Shown one piece after another: positions 1-10,646 of a stretch of DNA of 64,000 nucleotides. The first letter of the stretch is position 1; every line of letters begins with the position of its first letter. This DNA comes from Hygrophila difformis (taxonomy: Eukaryota; Streptophyta; Magnoliopsida; Lamiales; Acanthaceae). The stretch spans positions 25,388,444-25,452,443 of the forward strand of contig JAOANR010000010.1 in the NCBI GenBank assembly GCA_030278955.1, written 5' to 3'. The notes under the pieces are model-generated. The model was not told the origin of the DNA and made no database searches. It saw only the letters and a list, made by a program, of their open reading frames with translations. The position numbers and the translations under genes are program-made.

Positions 1-113
1 CTTGACCACTGGTTTGGGGATGGTAAGGCGTGCCGATCTTGTGGAGAATCCCATTTTTTGCTCATAAGATTTGCAAATGCTTTATTAACAAAATGGGTTC
101 CTCCATCTGATAT
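1..113 (-). pseudogene. Athila integrase core, downstream fragment
   Basis: Read on the minus strand, this continues the integrase broken off at 7467: the catalytic second-Asp region (ISDGGTHFVNKAF) followed, after a frame change, by the TPYHPQTSGQ motif that precedes the catalytic Glu. The run of six T at 54-59 (A6 in the sense strand) is one base too long to keep the frame, so this copy is frameshifted. The window edge cuts it before the Glu. Confidence 0.8.
109..113. repeat. Target site duplication GATAT, left copy
   Basis: GATAT lies directly before the TGTAACACC start of the LTR at 114. The same five bases follow the TATTACA end of the other LTR at 7462-7466. Five bases is the usual duplication for Ty3/gypsy integration and fixes both element ends. 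Confidence 0.93.
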
Positions 114-772
114 TGTAACACCCCGGTTTTTGGTCACCCAGGTCGGGATGTCACCGCCACACCTCCCTAGCAAGACACGGTTTCTCCGAGCTTGCTAAAG
201 AGATGCAAGGCTATGGTTTTTCAGAATTTAAAACATTCAAACAGCCCATTTATATATAATTTAAAAATAATACATCAAAGTTGCAGCGGAAAATAATATT
301 TACATATATGACTCGCAGCGGAATTTAAATATAGGGCCAACATGGCCTAATCACGGGTTAAACCGGCCCGTTCATGCAAGATCTAGTCTAATACAAAAAT
401 TCAACTAATATATCATCCCAAGCTTCCCGTGTATGCATATGACGATGCATAATTCTCAACTCTGGAAGAAAAAGAAAAAGAAAATATGGTTTTGGTCAGC
501 ACTACGTACTGAGTAAGTTAACACATACATAACTATGGGGTTTCAAAGCCATTATTTAATATTTAAAGAAAACATGTGCACAACACCACATAATTTAACT
601 CATCTATCTAACAATAATTAAATGGCATAATTTAAAGGATAGAGATTTCATAAGATCATAAATATAATTGCAAAGCAATATAATTATAGGACATAATTTA
701 AAAGCATAATCCAAAAGGAACAATTTTCGAGTCTCCTAGTTTCATATCTCATGTCTCATGTTTCAAGTTTAT

Positions 773-940
773 ATTTCAATTTCCATTCGGCAAGTTTTAT
801 ATTTCAATTGCCTTTTGGCAAGCAGTATATTTCAATTGCCTTTCGGCAAGCAAGATATTTCAATTGCCTTTCGGCAAGCAGGATATTTCAATTGCCTTTC
901 GGCAAGCAGGATATTTCAATTGCCTTTCGGCAAGCAATAT
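773..940. repeat. 28-bp tandem repeat, six copies
   Basis: Units of 28 bp, each with CAATTGCC TTTC GGCAAG, in which TTGCC and GGCAA can pair as a small hairpin. The first unit is degenerate. The other LTR has eight units at 5459-5682, so copy number changed between the two LTRs of one insertion. Confidence 0.9.
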
Positions 941-2183
941 ATTCATGTGTATTTTATCTCAAAGGAATTCCCAATCATTTACACCTTAATGTCTAACTTC
1001 ATGTTTCAACAAGATTTCAACATTTCGTTTCCGGTAAACCACAGTTTACTCTAAAATTTTTCTAAAATCAGATTTAATTCCAAAAATTCCAAAATTTCAC
1101 GACTGACTCCGAAATGTCAAGATCTACAACTTTCGTGTTTTAACTTTTTCAATCCGAGATACCTAAACAGGTCAAAATCACCAATTTTCGTAGAAGAATA
1201 ATTCTGTCCGAATTTAATGCACCACAGTTTAAAGATTTCGAATTCTACCATAGCAATTCAACTCCAAATTTGATGAAATTTTACAAAGATCATCTTAAGA
1301 CAATTATCTACGACTTTCATGTTCGGCCAAAGATCTAAAACAGTCTAGATCCTATGTCAAAAACGTGATCAAGATCATTCCTAAGTTCTGTCAAGAATTT
1401 CAAGATCTAGATTCAAGCAGTTCGGTTTGGAGTGGATTTCATATATCAAATCATCACGAAAGATTCTGAAATTTTACGGAGGTATTCATAACGGATAGAT
1501 CTACAACTCTTATGTTCAACGCCAAGCCTAGATCGGTCTAGATCTAAGGTAGAAATCACCAACAAGTTCGAATAAAGAATCTATCATCGTTTCAAGATCT
1601 AAACCATAGGCAGGTCTGTTCGTGGTCGTTTTCGGATATCAAAACACGATGAAAAATTATGAAAATTTTACAGTAGATAGATCTACGTCTTAGGAACGTT
1701 TTTTGTGTTTTAAGTTTCTCCGTTTGAATTCGTTTTAAGGTTCGGAAAAATTCATCAAATCTGTTGCGTCGGTAGAAAACATAAATTGACAGATTTTCGG
1801 TTTCTTGTTAATCTTTTAGTTTTGAATGTTTTAATTCATCCCAAAACCATGTAAGAGTTAACTTACTGAGTTTACGAACGTCCGGGATCGTCTCTTCGAA
1901 GGCGTGGCTTCCCGTCCACCGTTTCTCCTCTCCGTTCGTCGGGTTCTACGATCTAGATCCAATACGGGGTGTAGAAGAGAAAAGAAGATGATTAGGATTC
2001 ATTTTCGAATCGTTTATGGAACAAAGATCGGATCGAGACTTACCACGACTATGGAGATCTGTAGAAATTTCGTCCAACAGCGTTCGTCTTGGTTTCGTGC
2101 CTCCGACGACTCCGGATTTAGGGTTTCGAATGTGTAGAAAGTTGTAGGGTTTCATAAAAGTATTCGGAGCTCCTAGAAGGTCT

Positions 2184-2191
2184 TATTTATA
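2184..2191 (-). promoter_or_regulatory. LTR TATA box (gag-only element, 3' LTR copy)
   Basis: TATTTATA on the plus strand reads TATAAATA on the sense strand. It lies between inverted arms AGGTCTTA (2178-2185) and TAAGACCT (2198-2205). The equivalent box in the 5' LTR at 6922-6929 would drive the element. Confidence 0.6.
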
Positions 2192-2734
2192 GATATCTAA
2201 GACCTAGGGCGTCCAAAATCTGACCCCAAGGGTCTTGGGTCGAGAGACGTTCAACCGAAAGTCGAAAAATCCGCGTTCGGGCGAGAAAATCTTGCTTGGT
2301 TTGTTGCTGCCAGAGTGGCGAGGTCGTGGCGCGGTCTAAGGCCAACAACCGCGCGGCCAGCGCGCCACTCACGCCTGGACTCCGGTCCGGGCGGGTCGTG
2401 CGATCCGTCGCGCTTTTCCTCCTCTCTTTCGGACTTCTATCCCTCTATGTTCCCCGATTCCGATTTCCGGGGTATCTTCGGGCTCCGATTTCCTATCCTA
2501 ATTTTATTCGGATCTAAATTTGCATTTGGACTCGGGTTATTGAGTCCATCGGTGTTGGGTTTCCGTGTAACCATTTATTCGATTACATTGTCTTCGGCTT
2601 CCCGGGTTCTCGGAATTTTGTTTTCTTTTTAATTTAAATTCCATTTCTCATTTCCTCTACATTTATTTCTTTATTTATTATATTTATCTTATTTATTATA
2701 TTTATTTTATGTTGGAAAATTTCCGGGTATTACA

Positions 2735-2750
2735 GTCTACCCTCCTTAAG
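2735..2750 (-). promoter_or_regulatory. Polypurine tract beside the 3' LTR
   Basis: The sense strand reads CTTAAGGAGGGTAGAC directly before the LTR, the expected place for the plus-strand primer. The same bases lie beside the left LTR of the complete chromovirus at 21256-21271. Confidence 0.75.
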
Positions 2751-2753
2751 AAT

Positions 2754-2773
2754 CAACTTCGTCCTCGAAGTTG
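2754..2773 (-). promoter_or_regulatory. Conserved 3'-UTR stem-loop 1
   Basis: Perfect 8-bp inverted repeat CAACTTCG / CGAAGTTG with a four-base loop (AGGA in the sense strand), a few bases upstream of the polypurine tract. An identical copy is at 21275-21294 in the complete element. Its function is unknown; position and conservation suggest a cis signal in the RNA 3' end. Confidence 0.6.
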
Positions 2774-2985
2774 TGTTTCGGCTTTTTTCGTGCTAAAGTC
2801 TCTTTGTTTGTTTTATCATTTTGTGACTGAACTTAGAATTAAAACTTCTAAGCTGCCTACGTACCCGGTGAAGGGATCAAGCCATAACGTAGTTCAAAAT
2901 TTTACTTGGGATACATATCGTCGAGCCAACTAAAATAATGCAACTACTTTATTACGGGGTATCACATCTCTCCCCCTTAGGACTC

Positions 2986-3005
2986 CAGTTATGTCCCCAT
3001 AACTG
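2986..3005 (-). promoter_or_regulatory. Conserved 3'-UTR stem-loop 2
   Basis: Perfect 8-bp inverted repeat CAGTTATG / CATAACTG closed by a four-base loop that reads GGGA in the sense strand, a GNRA-type tetraloop. It begins one base after the gag stop codon. The identical hairpin at 21481-21500 overlaps the pol stop codon in the complete element, so it marks the end of the coding region in both. Confidence 0.6.
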
Positions 3006-3006
3006 C

Positions 3007-4155
3007 CTATTCAGTACTCTCGAGAGGTTTCGGGTTTTGGTCTTTATTCTGATGGTACTGGTGCCGTTGGTTGTTGCCACCTTGACCGTCTGGGTTTCGT
3101 GGTTGCTTAGGTCGAGTAGTCACATTCTCTCTCTTGTCGATGTTCTCTTTCCGTGTTCGGCAATCACGCAGCTGATGACCATGTCGACCACATCGAAGGC
3201 ATGCTCCAGGCTGAGGGCATCCTCTCGCATAATGCGGTTTACCACACTTCGGACATGGTGACGCATAGTCCCCATGGTTGAAGACTATCCCCTTTTTCTC
3301 CCCATTGTCATTTTGATGTTGTCCTTTCGAGTTTCCATCAAAATGGCCCTTATCCACCCTGTAATCTCCTTGTGGTCCTTGGTTAGCCTCATCTATCGGT
3401 TTCCGTTTCAGTCCTTGGACTCGTGCAACCGCTACCGCACGATCATAAACCGTCTGCAGGTTCATGAATTGTCCTACTGCAAGTATCTCCCGGATACTAA
3501 GGTTCAGACCCATCTCAAATTTCTGAGCCTTGTCAGAGTCGGTGGGTACTATCCTCGTAGCAAATCGTACCAATTCCTTAAACCGGGTGTAATACTCCTG
3601 CACCGTCCGTCCCTCTTGCTTCAGTGATAAAAACTCTTCGTATATTGCCGCTTTGGTGCTCATGGGGTAGAAGCGGTCCCTTAGATCCTCCTTAAGTTTA
3701 GTCCACGAATAAGCTTCTTCGGCTTCCTCTAAATTTCTCTGGAGGTCCTGCCACCACTCATCGGCTTCGCCTCCTAAATAGTAGGTTGCTACTCGTGTCT
3801 TTGCCTCCTCAGGACATTTGATAGCATCCAAGAGCTTATCAAATGTACGGATCCACCCCTCTAGTTTGGCGGGATCCTCTTGCCCATCATAACGTGGTGG
3901 TTGATAGGGATTCACCAACGCTAGATAGTTGGGTTGAGCTACGGGTGGAGGCACTGTCTGTGTCCTATGCACCTCGGCGTTTCCTAATGCTACTAGGAAT
4001 CCCTCTATCGTTTTTAAACGTGCTTCCATATTATTGGGCGCTTGAGGCACTTGCTCTCCTAGGTTCTGAGGACTTTCACTGTTGTTGGGCGTGTTGGAAA
4101 GATTAGCATCAGTGCCGTTTGGACCCACCTTCCTTGGTTTCCTCCTAGGCGCCAT
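3007..4155 (-). CDS. gag: Gag of the non-autonomous element, intact
   Basis: 382 residues from MAPRRKPRK to a proper stop. Residues about 76-260 form the plant Ty3/gypsy retrotransposon gag domain ([43 protein letters not shown]). Two zinc knuckles follow: CPKCGKPHYARGC (301-313) and CLRCGRHGHQLRDC (319-332). The product should form virus-like particles and bind the element RNA. It aligns throughout with the gag part of the polyprotein at 21484-26256, including both knuckles, but has clearly diverged. An open frame despite about 16 LTR differences fits either selection on gag or modest age. No Pol domain follows. Confidence 0.93.
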   Translation of the reverse strand: MAPRRKPRKVGPNGTDANLSNTPNNSESPQNLGEQVPQAPNNMEARLKTIEGFLVALGNAEVHRTQTVPPPVAQPNYLALVNPYQPPRYDGQEDPAKLEGWIRTFDKLLDAIKCPEEAKTRVATYYLGGEADEWWQDLQRNLEEAEEAYSWTKLKEDLRDRFYPMSTKAAIYEEFLSLKQEGRTVQEYYTRFKELVRFATRIVPTDSDKAQKFEMGLNLSIREILAVGQFMNLQTVYDRAVAVARVQGLKRKPIDEANQGPQGDYRVDKGHFDGNSKGQHQNDNGEKKGIVFNHGDYASPCPKCGKPHYARGCPQPGACLRCGRHGHQLRDCRTRKENIDKRENVTTRPKQPRNPDGQGGNNQRHQYHQNKDQNPKPLESTE

Positions 4156-4784
4156 TTTCTGTTATAACGTGTAGAGTTTAGATAGATCGCTCGAACAAGA
4201 CGTTTCGTAAATTTCAAATTTCAAATTTTTGGATTTGTTGTTTGGAAATCCAAACAAGATTTTTGGAATAGAGAGTGTTTTAATAAAGACTTGATTTTCT
4301 CGTTGTTCCGCAGGAGGAAGTTTTCTAATTTGTACACGGGTAGGAATGGCTAAGGTCGAGGATTGTTATGATTAGGCGAACGCATAGATGAACGCGATCT
4401 AGAACTAAGGCAAGATCAGTCTCTAGTTATTGCTTCTAATTCGATGTCATGCCTCAAGATTATATAGGTGTAACAAGAGATCTAAGTTAATTTCGCCAAG
4501 ATTCTAGGTTCAACTTCGCAAAGATTCTAAGTTCAAATTCGCAAAGATTCTAAGTTAAAGTTCGCAAAGATTCTAAGCTCTCTACATAAAAGAGATGCAA
4601 TATGCAAATGCGAATGATGATTTCCCCCCAAAAATAATTTATGCACTATATATATTTTTCCCATGGGTTTTAAAATAAAAATTTCTCCATGGAAATAATA
4701 CTTTAAAATTTAAAATAATATTCAAGATATTAATAATAGTTTAAAAATAATAATGGTTTAAAATAATAGTATAAAAATATCCGG
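4156..4784. other. Leader of the gag-only element
   Basis: About 630 bp of AT-rich 5' leader between gag and the primer site. At 4483-4580 it has four degenerate copies of a unit of about 24 bp, TTCGCAAAGATTCTAAGTT. The same kind of unit recurs in the leader of the complete element at 26846-27057. No counterpart of that element's 111-residue extra ORF is visible here. Confidence 0.75.
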
Positions 4785-4796
4785 GCTCTGATACCA
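4785..4796 (-). promoter_or_regulatory. Primer binding site, initiator tRNA-Met
   Basis: The sense strand reads TGGTATCAGAGC, the standard complement of the 3' end of plant initiator tRNA-Met, three bases inside the 5' LTR (4800-7461). It fixes the minus-strand orientation. Confidence 0.92.
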
Positions 4797-5458
4797 ACTT
4801 GTAACACCCCGGTTTTTGGTCACCCAGGTCGGGATGTCACCGCCACACCTCCCTAGCAAGATACGGTTTCTCCGAGCTTGCTAAAGAGATGCAAGGCTAT
4901 GGTTTTTCAGAATTTAAAACATTCAAACAGCCCATTTATATATAATTTAAAAATAATACATCAAAGTTGCAGCGGAAAATAATATTTACATATATGACTC
5001 GCAGCGGAATTTAAATATAGGGCCAACATGGCCTAATCACGGGTTAAACCGGCCCGTTCATGCAAGATCTAGTCTAATACAAAAATTCAACTAATATATC
5101 ATCCCAAGCTTCCCGTGTATGCATATGACGATGCATAATTCTCAACTCTGGAAGAAAAAGAAAAAGAAAATATGGTTTTGGTCAGCACTACGTGCTGAGT
5201 AAGTTAACACATACATAACTATGGGGTTTCAAAGCCATTATTTAATATTTAAAGAAAACATGTGCACAACACCACATAATTTAACTCATCTATCTAACAA
5301 TAATTAAATGGCATAATTTAAAGGATAGAGATTTCATAAGATCATAAATATAATTGCAAAGCAATATAATTATAGGACATAATTTAAAAGCATAATCCAA
5401 AAGGAACAATTTTCGAGTCTCCTAGTTTCATATCTCATGTCTCATGTTTCAAGTTTAT

Positions 5459-5682
5459 ATTTCAATTTCCATTCGGCAAGTTTTATATTTCAATTGCCTT
5501 TTGGCAAGCAGTATATTTCAATTGCCTTTCGGCAAGCAAGATATTTCAATTGCCTTTCGGCAAGCAGGATATTTCAATTGCCTTTCGACAAGCAGGATAT
5601 TTCAATTGCCTTTCGGCAAGCAGGATATTTCAATTGCCTTTCGGCAAGCAGGATATTTCAATTGCCTTTCGGCAAGCAATAT
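5459..5682. repeat. 28-bp tandem repeat, eight copies
   Basis: Same unit as at 773-940, here eight copies, one with a G-to-A change (TTTCGACAAG). The two extra units came from slippage during reverse transcription or after insertion. Confidence 0.9.
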
Positions 5683-6921
5683 ATTCATGTGTATTTTATC
5701 TCAAAGGAATTCCCAATCATTTACACCTTAATGTCTAACTTCATGTTTCAACAAGATTTCAACATTTCGTTTCCGGTAAACCACAGTTTACTCTAAAATT
5801 TGTCTAAAATCAGATTTAATTTCAAAAATTCCAAAATTTCACGAATGACTCCGAAACGTCAAGATCTACAACTTTCGTGTTTTAACTTTTTCAATCCGAG
5901 ATACCTAAACAGGTCAAAATCACCAATTTTCGTAGAAGAATAATTCTGTCCGAATTTAATGCACCACAGTTTAAAGATTTCGAATTCTACCATAGCAATT
6001 CAACTCCAAATTTGATGAAATTTTACAAAGATCATCTTAAGACAATTATCTATGACTTTCATGTTCGGCCAAAGATCTAAAACAGTCTAGATCCTATGTC
6101 AAAAACGTGATCAAGATCATTCCTAAGTTCTGTCATTTCAAGATCTAGATTCAAGCAGTTCGGTTTGGAGTGGATTTCATATATCAAATCATCACGAAAG
6201 ATTCTTAAATTTTACGGAGGTATTCATAACGGATAGATCTACAACTCTTATGTTCAACGCCAAGCCTAGATCGGTCTAGATCTAAGGTAGAAATCACCAA
6301 CAAGTTCGAATAAAGAATCTATCATCGTTTCAAGATCTAAACCACAGGCAGGTCTGTTCGTGGTCGTTTTCGGATATCAAAACACGATGAAAAATTATGA
6401 AAATTTTACAGTAGATAGATCTACGTCTTAGGAACGTTTTTCGTGTTTTAAGTTTCTCCGTTTGAATTCGTTTTAAGGTTCGGAAAAATTCATCAAATCT
6501 GTTGCGTCGGTAGAAAACATAAATTGACAGATTTTCGGTTTCTTGTTAATCTTTTAGTTTTGAATGTTTTAATTCATCCCAAAACCATGTAAGAGTTAAC
6601 TTACTGAGTTCACGAACGTCCGGGATCGTCTATTCGAAGGCGTGGCTTCCCGTCCACCGTTTCTCCTCTCCGTTCGTCGGGTTCTACGATCTAGATCCAA
6701 TACGGGGTGTAGAAGAGAAAAGAAGATGATTAGGATTCGTTTTCGAATCGTTTATGGAACAAAGATCGGATCGAGACTTACCACGACTATGGAGATCTGT
6801 AGAAATTTCGTCCAACAGCGTTCGTCTTGGTTTCGTGCCTCCGACGACTCCGGATTTAGGGTTTCGAATGTGTAGAAAGTTGTAGGGTTTCATAAAAGTA
6901 TTCGGAGCTCCTAGAAGGTCT

Positions 6922-6929
6922 TATTTATA
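6922..6929 (-). promoter_or_regulatory. LTR TATA box (gag-only element, 5' LTR)
   Basis: TATAAATA on the minus strand inside an 8-bp inverted repeat, identical to the copy at 2184-2191. Transcription would start some 25-35 bp to the left and run through gag. Confidence 0.65.
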
Positions 6930-7461
6930 GATATCTAAGACCTAGGGCGTCCAAAATCTGACCCCAAGGGTCTTGGGTCGAGAGACGTTCAACCGAAAGT
7001 CGAAAAATCCGCGTTCGGGCGAGAAAATCTCGCTTGGTTTGTTGCTGCGGTCGTGGCGCGGTCTAAGGCCAACAACCGCGCGGCCAGCGCGCCACTCACG
7101 TCTGGACTCCGGTCCGGGCGGGTCGTGCGATCCGTCGCGCTTTTCCTCCTCTCTTTCGGACTTCTATCCCTCTATGTTCCCCGATTCCGATTTCCGGGGT
7201 ATCTTCGGGCTCCGATTTCCTATCCTAATTTTATTCGGATCTAAATTTGCATTTGGACTCGGGTTATTGAGTCCATCGGTGTTGGGTTTCCGTGTAACCA
7301 TTTATTCGATTAAATTGTCTTCGGCTTCCCGGGTTCTCGGAATTTTGTTTTCTTTTTAATTTAAATTCCATTTCTCATTTCCTCTACATTTATTTCTTTA
7401 TTTATTATATTTATCTTATTTATTATATTTATTTTATGTTGGAAAATTTCCGGGTATTACA

Positions 7462-7466
7462 GATAT
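7462..7466. repeat. Target site duplication GATAT, right copy
   Basis: Second copy of the GATAT at 109-113. Removing 114-7466 rejoins the Athila integrase across the catalytic-Asp segment (FNRFGVPRVI followed by ISDGGTHF). Confidence 0.93.
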
Positions 7467-7945
7467 GATCACCCTGGGTACACCAAATCTATTGAAAATG
7501 TTATTTTTTCAAAAATTTGACGACCTGGTTGCCATCATTGGTTGGCAGTGCAACAGCCTCAACCCACTTGGAAACGTAATCGACAACTACCGAGATGTAA
7601 TGGTTCCCATCAGATGTCGGGAATGGTCCCATGAAGTCAATACCCCATACATCGAAAATCTCGAGAGTGAGAATTCCTTGTTGAGGCATCTCATCCCTCT
7701 TGGAGATATTCCCTAATCTTTGGCATCTGTCGCAAGCTTTAACAAACGCTTTGCAATCCTCGTAAATGGTGGGCCAATAAAAACCGCACTCGAGTACCTT
7801 ATGAGCTGTTCGAGTGGGGCCATGGTGACCTCCATATTCCGATTCATGGCATTTCTCACCGATTTGATAAGCCTCGTGCTCAGTTACACATCGTCTAATA
7901 ATCGAATCTGCACAATGCTTGAAGAGGTAAGGGTCTTCCAGAAGT
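7467..7945 (-). pseudogene. Athila integrase, N-terminal zinc domain and core start
   Basis: Minus-strand integrase, out of frame with the RNase H part. It has the H-H-C-C zinc finger ([19 protein letters not shown] followed by CDRCQRLGN) and then the core with its first catalytic Asp ([12 protein letters not shown]). The retroelement insertion at 7461/7467 cuts the core before the second Asp, and the rest is at 1-113. A one-base loss near 7933 puts this segment one frame off the upstream polyprotein. Confidence 0.85.
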
Positions 7946-9893
7946 AGTTAACTACATCTCGGTTGAACCTCGCTTTGTGGCCTCTGCTTTGAAATGGTGG
8001 GGTTATTCCGCATGCTAAAAAGTTAGCAATGTCGGAAAACCACGGACAAGCTTGATCATGCAGATGCAGGGCAAACAGTTGCTCGTCCGGAAAATTCTCA
8101 TTTACAGCTAGCTCATTTTTATCATTTTCTAGTCGAGACAAATGGTCAGCAGCACCATTGTCTCTGCCTTTTCTATCTTTTATTATAATGTTGAATTCTT
8201 GCAGCAAAAGTACCCACCTGATTAATCGAGGTTTGGCGTCTTGTTTGCTAAACAAGTATCTCAGTGCAGAGTGATCTGTGTACACTGTGGTTTTCGTACC
8301 AATGAGATATTGTCTGAATTTGTCAAACGCAAAAACCACAGCATACATCTCCTTCTCCGTGGAGGTGTAGTTGATTTGGGCCTCATTCAGGGCATGACTT
8401 GCGTAATGAATCACGCAATGCTTCCCTTCCTTATGTTGCCCAAGAACTGCACCCACGGCGAGATCACTTGCATCACACATTACCTCGAAAGGCATTGACC
8501 AATCGGGTGGTTGTACTATTGGAGCAGAAATCAACATTCCTTTGAGCGTGTCAAAGGCTTGAACACACGCTTCATTTATTACAAAAGGGTTTTCTTTACA
8601 CAGCAAGTTAGTGAGCGGCTTGGCAATTTTAGAAAAGTCTTTTATGAATCTCCGGTAGAAACCGGCATGCCCTAAGAAACTCCTAACTGCTTTTATTGAA
8701 TTAGGCAGTGGGAGGTTTGAGATGACTGAGACCTTAGCTCTGTCGACTTCGATGCCTGCGCGTGAGATGCGGTGACCCAACACTATTCCTTCGGTGACCA
8801 TGAAATGGCACTTCTCCCAGTTCAAAACTAGGTTGGTGTCCTCACATCTTTTCAGAATCTGTGCAAGATTAGTCAAACATTCATCAAAAGTATCTCCATA
8901 CACAGAGAAGTCATCCATGAAAACTTCAATGCATTTTTCGATAAATTCTGAGAAAATTGACATCATGCATCGTTGAAATGTGGCAGGCGCATTACAAAGT
9001 CCAAAAGGCATGCGCCTGTACGCAAAAGTTCCGTAGGGGCACGTGAATGTGGTCTTGTCGTGATCCTCGCTAGCTATTACAATCTGATTATAGCCAGAGT
9101 ACCCATCCAAAAAGCAGTAGTACTCCCTTCCGGCCAACCTCTCCAGCATCTGATCAATGAATGGCAAGGGGAAATGGTCCTTCCTGGTAGCGGTATTGAG
9201 CTTCCGGTAGTCGATGCAAACTCTCCAACCGGTCACTGGACGCGTCGCCACTTCTTCTCCTTGCTCATTAGTCGTTACACAGATCCCCCCACGTTTCGGT
9301 ACGACCTGCACTGGGCTAACCCATTTGCTATCAGAGATAGGATAGATGATACCAGCATCTAAGAGCTTGATAACTTCTTTCCTTACCACTTCTTGCATAT
9401 GGGGGTTCAGACGCCTTTGTGGTTGCCTTGAGGGCTTATACTCCTCTTCCATTAAAATTTTGTGCATGCAAACAGAGGGGCTTATTCCTTTTATGTCAGA
9501 AATGGTCCATCCGATTGCATGTACATATTTCTTTAGAATGCCTACCAGAGCTTTTTCTTGTTCTTGTGTCAGCTTGGCTGACACAATCACCGGTAATCTT
9601 TTATGTTCAGCGAGAAAAACGTACTTAAGATGATCCGGAAGTATTTTAAGTTCAAGCTCTGGTGGGCATTCAACGGAAGGCAGTAATTTGCGAGAAATGG
9701 GTGGGAGAGAGAGATCAGATTTACCTTCAGGATCCTGTGTCAGTACAGGATCCACTTCCTCCTCAGCAGTGCTTTCTTCTTCCTCCGGGACGAACTCAAC
9801 TCCATCGAATTCTTCAAGGTCCCCCGAGATAGGATCCTCGAAGTGGACAGCATTGCAGCTCCTTGGTTGCTCCGCACCTTCAGGCTTCAGTAC
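7884..9893 (-). pseudogene. Athila reverse transcriptase and RNase H
   Basis: Open from 9893 to 7884 after the TAG at 9894-9896; the first Met, at 9755, starts a 623-codon stretch. Counted from that Met: RT about 105-330 with IDYRKLN and the active site FMDDFSVYG (Asp at 281-282); RNase H starts near 425 (CDASDLAVG) and includes [10 protein letters not shown]. The frame is the same as the protease ORF upstream, so a single nonsense codon separates them. It ends prematurely because one base is missing near 7933, which throws the zinc finger of integrase out of frame. The RT itself looks undamaged. Confidence 0.88.
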
Positions 9894-10646
9894 CTATTTT
9901 GAAACTTTGCTTGGCTCATTAGCCACAGAGTCTATGCTCTCATCTTCACCCCTACTGTCTATTACATCAAAAATGGAACAAGATCCCTCAGACGGGAACT
10001 TCTGCAGCTTTCCCATGTTGAAATTCAATTCTTCTTCTCCGACTCGGAGCTTGATTTGATTTGATCGAGCGTCTATAAGTGCACCACCGGTTGAGAGAAA
10101 GGGGCGGCCTAAGATCAGTGGCATTTCGTAGTCCTCCTCTATATCCAAAATAATGAAGTCGACGGGGAAGAGAGTCCCTCCCGTCTTGACAATTACGTCC
10201 TTCAGGATTCCGATTGGATGGGTAATTGATCGGTCTGCCAGCTGTAACTTCATTGTAACCGGTTCAATTGTCCCCAAGTGAAGACGTTTCACCATGGCAA
10301 GTGGCATGACGTTGATGCTCGATCCCAGATCGCACAATCCTTTTCCAACATTAGTTTTCCCGATGTGGATCGGCAATGTAATACATCCTGGATCTTCCTT
10401 CTTCTCCGGTAGCACTCTTTGGATAATGGCACTGCAGCTGCTGTTCAAAATCACTACTTCCTCCTGCTCAACTTTTCTCCTCCCTGAAATCATTTCTTTA
10501 AGAAATTTAGCATAGACAGGCATTTCTGAAATCATTTCGACCAATGGAATAGTGATCTCGACAGCTTTCAGTCTTTCTAAAAACTTTTTAAATTTTTCAT
10601 CTTGCTCCTTATTTTTAAGACGTGCCGGGTATGGCACCCTTGGCAT
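9894..10646 (-). pseudogene. Athila aspartic protease segment
   Basis: 250 codons from the first Met, though the frame is open further upstream to about 10801. The protease signature is GLCDLGSSINVMP (catalytic Asp about residue 106), followed by the flap and the ILGRPFLSTGGALID motif typical of Athila/Tat proteases. It ends at TAG 9894-9896, while the same frame continues directly into RT. It overlaps the gag frame in a -1 relation, and the natural join lies at the A-run at 10802-10809. Confidence 0.85.

Larger units (their letters stand above)
114..2734 (-). repeat. 3' LTR of the gag-only element
   Basis: 2621-bp long terminal repeat with TG...CA ends, being the downstream LTR in the sense of the element. 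It carries six copies of a 28-bp repeat (773-940), a minus-strand TATA box (2184-2191) and a GC-rich stretch around 2300-2420. Short ORFs in it (for example 751-1054, 1904-2137 and 2296-2632) are chance frames of LTR DNA. Confidence 0.93.
114..7461 (-). mobile_element. Gag-only (TR-GAG-like) non-autonomous LTR retrotransposon
   Basis: Complete element of 7348 bp: LTRs at 114-2734 and 4800-7461, a primer site next to the right LTR, a purine tract next to the left LTR, and one intact gag ORF on the minus strand. There is no protease, RT, RNase H or integrase in the roughly 2.07-kb interior. LTR ends, primer site, gag and the bases beside the left LTR match the complete chromovirus at 18659-29925, so it is a non-autonomous member of the same broad family and probably depends on helper Pol. 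LTRs differ by about 16 substitutions, two extra 28-bp repeat units, and deletions of about 4 and 11 bp (by eye). Confidence 0.93.
4800..7461 (-). repeat. 5' LTR of the gag-only element
   Basis: 2662-bp LTR with TG...CA ends, the promoter-bearing copy in the sense of the element. It is 41 bp longer than its partner: two more 28-bp units (+56), less deletions of about 4 bp near 6135 and 11 bp near 7048. The minus-strand TATA box is at 6922-6929. Contained ORFs are not genes. Confidence 0.93.

Noticed and set aside
773..940. CRISPR-like look of regularly repeated 28-bp units with a small hairpin
   Set aside because: Units are directly tandem with no spacers, lie inside a plant LTR and occur in both LTRs.
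751..1054. Repetitive ORFs rich in FQLPFGKQ
   Set aside because: They are translations of the 28-bp LTR repeat; the same occurs at 5437-5796.
1904..2632. ORFs in the LTR (also 6642-7359, 20772-21084, 29442-29754)
   Set aside because: They are chance frames repeated in each LTR copy, some on opposite strands of one another, with no domain.
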